Shown piece after piece: positions 6,777-9,039 of a stretch of DNA of 9,039 nt (position 1 is its first letter; each line of letters opens with the position of its first letter). The position numbers and the translations under genes are program-made. The notes under the pieces are model-generated. The model was not told the origin of the DNA, did not search any database, and saw only the letters and a list, made by a program, of their open reading frames with translations. The DNA is from Planctomycetota bacterium (GTDB lineage: Bacteria > Planctomycetota > Planctomycetia > Isosphaerales > Isosphaeraceae), in NCBI GenBank assembly GCA_021818605.1, contig JAKAUH010000377.1, forward strand, positions 1-9,039, written 5' to 3'.

Positions 6777-7151
6777 TCAACGCTTGACCGTGGGACGTTC
6801 GACGTGGGCCGCGTTCTCCAGCCGCTCGACCCGGGAGTCGAGTTTGGCCGCGTGCCAGGTCAGCCAGACCGCCGTGCCGATCAGGCCCACGATGATCGGC
6901 ATCAGGATTCCCACGGTCCATTTGGCCACCGAGACCGAATGGTCCAGCCGCGTGCGGAGCGATTCCAGGGTCCCGTTGATCGCGCCCAGACTTCCGGCCA
7001 TCTCGGTGCGAAACTCGCCAAACTTCTCGGCCATCTCCAGGCGAAGCCCTGCCAGCTCGCCCCGAATCTCATGGACCTCCCCGGCCAGCCGCTTCTGCGA
7101 CTCGCGGAGATCCTTCACGTCTTCGGTCGGCAGGTCGGTCGGCCCGGCCAT
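6777..7151 (-). CDS. Small coiled-coil protein with one transmembrane segment
   Basis: A 124-residue protein of unknown function. Residues about 10-70 are charged heptad-like sequence (VKDLRESQKRLAGEVHEI, then LRLEMAEKFGEFRTEM), very likely a coiled coil. A single membrane segment follows at about 77-98 (WTVGILMPIIVGLIGTAVWL), then a short charged helix (AAKLDSRVERLENAA). This plan, a coiled coil then one membrane anchor, resembles small phage-associated XhlA-like and planctomycete hypothetical proteins, but I see no diagnostic motif. The start ATG at 7149-7151 has only a weak GGTGGGG upstream. It lies downstream of the nuclease gene on the same strand, with 84 bp and a strong hairpin between them, so it may or may not share that transcript. 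It converges on the glycosyltransferase gene across a microsatellite. Confidence 0.7.
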   Translation of the reverse strand: MAGPTDLPTEDVKDLRESQKRLAGEVHEIRGELAGLRLEMAEKFGEFRTEMAGSLGAINGTLESLRTRLDHSVSVAKWTVGILMPIIVGLIGTAVWLTWHAAKLDSRVERLENAAHVERPTVKR

Positions 7152-7179
7152 GTCATTTCACCCCACCCTCGCTTTTCGC

Positions 7180-7207
7180 TCGCGGGCCTCGCCGTCGAGG
7201 CCCGCGA
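7180..7207 (-). terminator. Perfect 12-bp hairpin between nuclease and coiled-coil genes
   Basis: Arms TCGCGGGCCTCG (7180-7191) and its exact reverse complement (7196-7207) enclose a 4-nt loop. It lies in the 84-bp gap downstream of the nuclease stop. On the minus strand it is followed by GCGAAAAGCG rather than a T-run, so it is either a weak terminator, an mRNA-stability element or a dispersed repeat. Confidence 0.5.
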
Positions 7208-7235
7208 CCCGTTTCACTGGATTATAGCCGAGCCT

Positions 7236-7646
7236 TCAACCCTCGTCGCCAGGCGGTCCGATCCCGTCGCCGGGGTGGAACGGCTCGACGTCCTGGATCA
7301 ATGGCGACGGCTCGACCTCGCCGCCCGGGGCGGTCGCCAGCTCGGTGGCGACGGCGGCCAGGTGCATCTCGTGCACGACGACCAGGGCGCCCGTTTTCCC
7401 CTTGGCGTACAGCATCACGACCGGCGTCCGGCCCTCGGCCTTCGCCAGCGCGGCGGTCTTCTCCCAGATCGTCCGCACGGACGACGACGCGCGCATCTTT
7501 GTCTCAATGAACAGGCGATCGTGCGTCGAATCCGACCGGCTCCGGTCGGGCTGACCGCACGACCCCGATCCGACCTGGCGCCTTGCGCCAAACAGCCGGG
7601 CGGCGTCGCGCTCGCGGCGCTTCCAGGTACTGCGGTGCGTGCTCAA
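7236..7646 (-). CDS. Probable PD-(D/E)xK nuclease (Holliday-junction-resolvase-like)
   Basis: A 136-residue protein beginning STHRSTWKRRERDAARLFGA. A basic helix with a conserved-looking glutamate (E12) is followed by SDSTHDRLFIETKMRASS, where D39 (or D43) and E48-T-K50 fit a PD-(D/E)xK metal-dependent nuclease core. The strand TPVVMLYAKGKTGALVVVHEMHL (split around residues 74-96) would complete the fold. Such small proteins in phages and mobile elements cut branched or single-stranded DNA, but this is assigned from motif only. The frame is open to 7940, yet that extension is antisense-like shadow of the primase. I chose TTG 7644-7646 because GGGAGGA lies 4 nt upstream and the TTGA overlaps the primase stop. 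Coupling to the primase implies a joint role in DNA replication, repair or element maintenance. The C-terminal 30 residues are acidic and proline-rich and look disordered. Confidence 0.65.
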   Translation of the reverse strand: MSTHRSTWKRRERDAARLFGARRQVGSGSCGQPDRSRSDSTHDRLFIETKMRASSSVRTIWEKTAALAKAEGRTPVVMLYAKGKTGALVVVHEMHLAAVATELATAPGGEVEPSPLIQDVEPFHPGDGIGPPGDEG

Positions 7647-8815
7647 TGAATCCTCCCGAGAATACCTGCCTTCGCTTTCGATTCGGCCTCCGAGCGAGCC
7701 AACCCGCCATCGAACTCCATGATGGCGGCCCGTTCTTCGCGATCGAACCCGGCCGGGAAATGATCCTCCAGCCACCAGCGGCGGAGGTCGATCCCGGCTC
7801 TTACGCTCTCGGTCCAGTCCTTGCCGGCCGGCGGCCGGACGCGCATCGATCGGCCGTCCCACTCGGCGGCGGCGCGGTCCCCGGCGGTGTCGGCGTCGAG
7901 CGCCGCGAAGGTCCCCGAGCACCGCGCGATCGCGACCCACAACGAGGGATCGGCCCGGCTCGACGAGCTGCCGAACGTCGCCACGCCCGCCAGGCCCACC
8001 AGCGCCTGGCCGAGCAAGAGCGCATCCAGCTCGCCCTCGCAGACCGCCAGCGGCAACCCGGGCCGGATCGCCGCCGGCCCGGGATACACACGCCAGCTCG
8101 ACGTGAACACCTCAAGATAGCGCGAACTCTTTCGATTTGCATTCGCTTCCTCCGGCTCGAGCCGCCGCACCCTCACCCGGACCAGCCGGCCCGAGTCGAG
8201 CCAGGGGATAACGACCCCCGCCAGCCGCCAGGTGCCGTTGCCGGCCCCGTCGCGCCGGGGCATGCGGATGTCGTCGGCCCAGCCGAGCCGATGGGCTCGA
8301 ATCGTCTCGGCCGAGAGTCCTCGACCCTGAAGGTACGCCAGCGCCTGGCGGCCCTCCGGCTCCCAGATCCGCCGTGCGGCCTCGTTGACGGTTCGCTCGG
8401 CCTGATCGCGAGTCAGGCCCGCCGCCCTGGCGGCGACGGTCGAGGTCGCGGCACCGGCACCGGCACCGACACTGTCACTGACACCGATACCGATACCGAT
8501 ACCCACCATCTCGGCGGCGGCGGCAAGGGCGTCGGGGAACGCCAGCTTCCTGACCTGCATGATCAGGGCGATGGCATCGCCGCCGAGGTCGCAGGGCCAG
8601 CATTTCCAGTGCTGATGGACGGGGTCCACCTGGAGGCTGGGATCATGGTCGTCGTGAAACGGACAGCACCAGGCCAGCGTGCGGCCGGCTTGTTTCGGGG
8701 CTGGTCCGAACAGGGCGGTCGCCACGGCGGCGACGTCCAGCCGGGCCTTGATGGCATCGCGGTCGAGGCGAGGCGGCGTCGGAGTTGTCTTCCGGCGGCT
8801 CAAGGCGATTCCCAT
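7643..8815 (-). CDS. CHC2 zinc-finger / TOPRIM DNA primase, mobile-element type
   Basis: A 390-residue protein with DnaG-type primase domains. The CHC2 zinc ribbon is C51-PF-H54 followed by C72-WP-C75, within LAWCCPFHDDHDPSLQV and KCWPCDLGGDAIALIMQ. A flexible glycine/alanine-rich linker (103-133) leads to a helical region (RQALAYLQGRGLSAETIRAH, about 156-175), like primase cores. The TOPRIM domain follows: CEGELDALLLGQALVGLAG (E260, E262, D264) and FAALDADTAGDRAAAEW (D307, D309), the metal-binding acidic residues. Primases make RNA primers for DNA synthesis. At 390 residues it is shorter than chromosomal DnaG (about 600) and lacks a recognisable C-terminal helicase-interaction or helicase domain, so it resembles phage or plasmid primases, or a primase recruited to defence. 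GAAGGGA lies 7 nt before ATG 8815. Its stop overlaps the nuclease start. The 40-bp palindrome upstream could be its operator. Confidence 0.85.
   Translation of the reverse strand: MGIALSRRKTTPTPPRLDRDAIKARLDVAAVATALFGPAPKQAGRTLAWCCPFHDDHDPSLQVDPVHQHWKCWPCDLGGDAIALIMQVRKLAFPDALAAAAEMVGIGIGIGVSDSVGAGAGAATSTVAARAAGLTRDQAERTVNEAARRIWEPEGRQALAYLQGRGLSAETIRAHRLGWADDIRMPRRDGAGNGTWRLAGVVIPWLDSGRLVRVRVRRLEPEEANANRKSSRYLEVFTSSWRVYPGPAAIRPGLPLAVCEGELDALLLGQALVGLAGVATFGSSSSRADPSLWVAIARCSGTFAALDADTAGDRAAAEWDGRSMRVRPPAGKDWTESVRAGIDLRRWWLEDHFPAGFDREERAAIMEFDGGLARSEAESKAKAGILGRIH
7651..7657 (-). promoter_or_regulatory. Ribosome binding site for the nuclease gene
   Basis: GGGAGGA on the minus strand, inside the last codons of the primase gene, 4 nt before TTG. 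It is a strong match to the anti-Shine-Dalgarno sequence and is the reason for choosing the short form of the nuclease. Confidence 0.65.
8451..8504. repeat. Hexanucleotide repeats inside the primase gene
   Basis: GCACCG occurs three times in tandem (8451-8468). After a 12-bp break, ACACCG, ATACCG, ATACCG and ATACCC follow (8481-8504). On the coding strand this gives an alternating Gly-Ile and Gly-Ala linker between the zinc finger and the catalytic part. Because the unit is 6 bp, length changes would keep the frame. Confidence 0.8.
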
Positions 8816-8822
8816 CAGATGG

Positions 8823-8829
8823 TCCCTTC
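8823..8829 (-). promoter_or_regulatory. Ribosome binding site for the primase gene
   Basis: GAAGGGA on the minus strand with a 7-nt spacer to the ATG at 8813-8815, supporting that start. Confidence 0.5.
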
Positions 8830-8843
8830 GGCCGATCCGGTTG

Positions 8844-8883
8844 GGACAGAATCCCAGAACCCTAGGGTTCTGGGATTTTGTCC
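8844..8883. repeat. 40-bp near-perfect palindrome upstream of the primase
   Basis: The inner 28 bp are perfectly palindromic around CCTAGG, with half-site AATCCCAGAACCCT at 8850-8863. The symmetry extends through GGACAG (8844-8849) and TTGTCC (8878-8883) with one G/T pair. There is no loop, which suits a dimeric protein binding site or a cruciform better than a terminator. It begins 29 bp upstream of the primase start codon, where a promoter or operator would be expected. It could also be a recombination or replication site. Confidence 0.8.
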
Positions 8884-8925
8884 AGGAATCGGGACGAGAA
8901 AATGGCGGAGCCGTAGTCGTAGTTG

Positions 8926-8944
8926 GTCAGGCTCTCAGCCTGAC
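8926..8944 (+). repeat. Interspersed palindromic repeat, copy C
   Basis: Exact core GTCAGGCT-CTC-AGCCTGAC (8-bp arms, 3-nt loop), preceded by GTAGTTG instead of the usual GTAG. It has the same orientation as copy D, 69 bp away. Confidence 0.85.
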
Positions 8945-8990
8945 TCATGTCGATCTGCCCGGACGGAACGGAACGGCCCGGCCGTCCGTA

Positions 8991-9013
8991 GTAGGTCAGG
9001 CTCTCAGCCTGAC
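8991..9013 (+). repeat. Interspersed palindromic repeat, copy D
   Basis: Exact 23-bp unit: GTAG plus the palindromic core. The CGTCCGT flank upstream is shared with copy B. The rest of 8884-9039 holds no gene that I can support, only these repeats and a weak GGACGG/CCGTCC inverted pair (8961-8966 and 8982-8987). Confidence 0.85.
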
Positions 9014-9039
9014 TCCGATCCGCACCGACCGGCCCGGAA

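Noticed and set aside
7647..7940. N-terminal extension of the nuclease into the primase gene
   Set aside because: Arg/Gly-rich shadow of the primase. A strong ribosome site supports TTG 7644-7646.
8922..9013. Possible CRISPR array
   Set aside because: Only two direct copies here, of a short palindromic unit, with other copies inverted and far away. There is no regular spacing and no cas gene.

Overview
The window is very GC-rich DNA in which every plausible gene has G or C at most third codon positions. Gene content suggests a planctomycete, perhaps an Isosphaeraceae-like lineage: a large PMT/ArnT-like glycosyltransferase with the DSNLDWGQDL motif, a short MetE-like protein, a UlaG-like lactonase, a xylulokinase, and many small palindromic interspersed repeats. 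The taxon is inferred from style and has not been tested by any search.

Layout: (1) 1-838 is gene debris. The C-terminal part of a ThiE-like thiamine-phosphate synthase (minus strand) abuts the C-terminal part of an M24-family peptidase-like protein (plus strand). Both lack their 5' halves and meet near position 390, as if a divergent intergenic region and both gene starts had been deleted. (2) 989-4391 is a compact plus-strand operon: a MetE-like methyltransferase, a UlaG-like metallo-beta-lactamase-fold hydrolase and a XylB-like sugar kinase. The genes are joined by ATGA and GTGA stop/start overlaps, with a perfect 13-bp hairpin in front. (3) 4392-4578 is an intergenic stretch full of hairpins, including two facing copies of a short palindromic repeat. 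(4) 4579-6735 encodes a multi-spanning GT39-like glycosyltransferase. (5) 6777-8815, minus strand, is a small accessory module transcribed right to left: a CHC2-zinc-finger/TOPRIM primase without a helicase, a likely PD-(D/E)xK nuclease that overlaps its stop codon, and a small coiled-coil membrane protein. (6) 8816-9039 is non-coding and holds a 40-bp near-perfect palindrome just upstream of the primase and two more copies of the same short repeat.

How the genes may work together: tight coupling of the three operon genes suggests one metabolic task. A sugar kinase plus a sugar-acid-lactonase-like enzyme points to carbohydrate use, but the role of the methyltransferase there is not obvious. 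The primase-nuclease pair resembles a piece of a phage, plasmid or integrative element replication or defence cassette. With the palindrome and repeats around it, this is the most accessory-looking part of the window. No rRNA, tRNA, CRISPR array, transposase or integrase was recognised.
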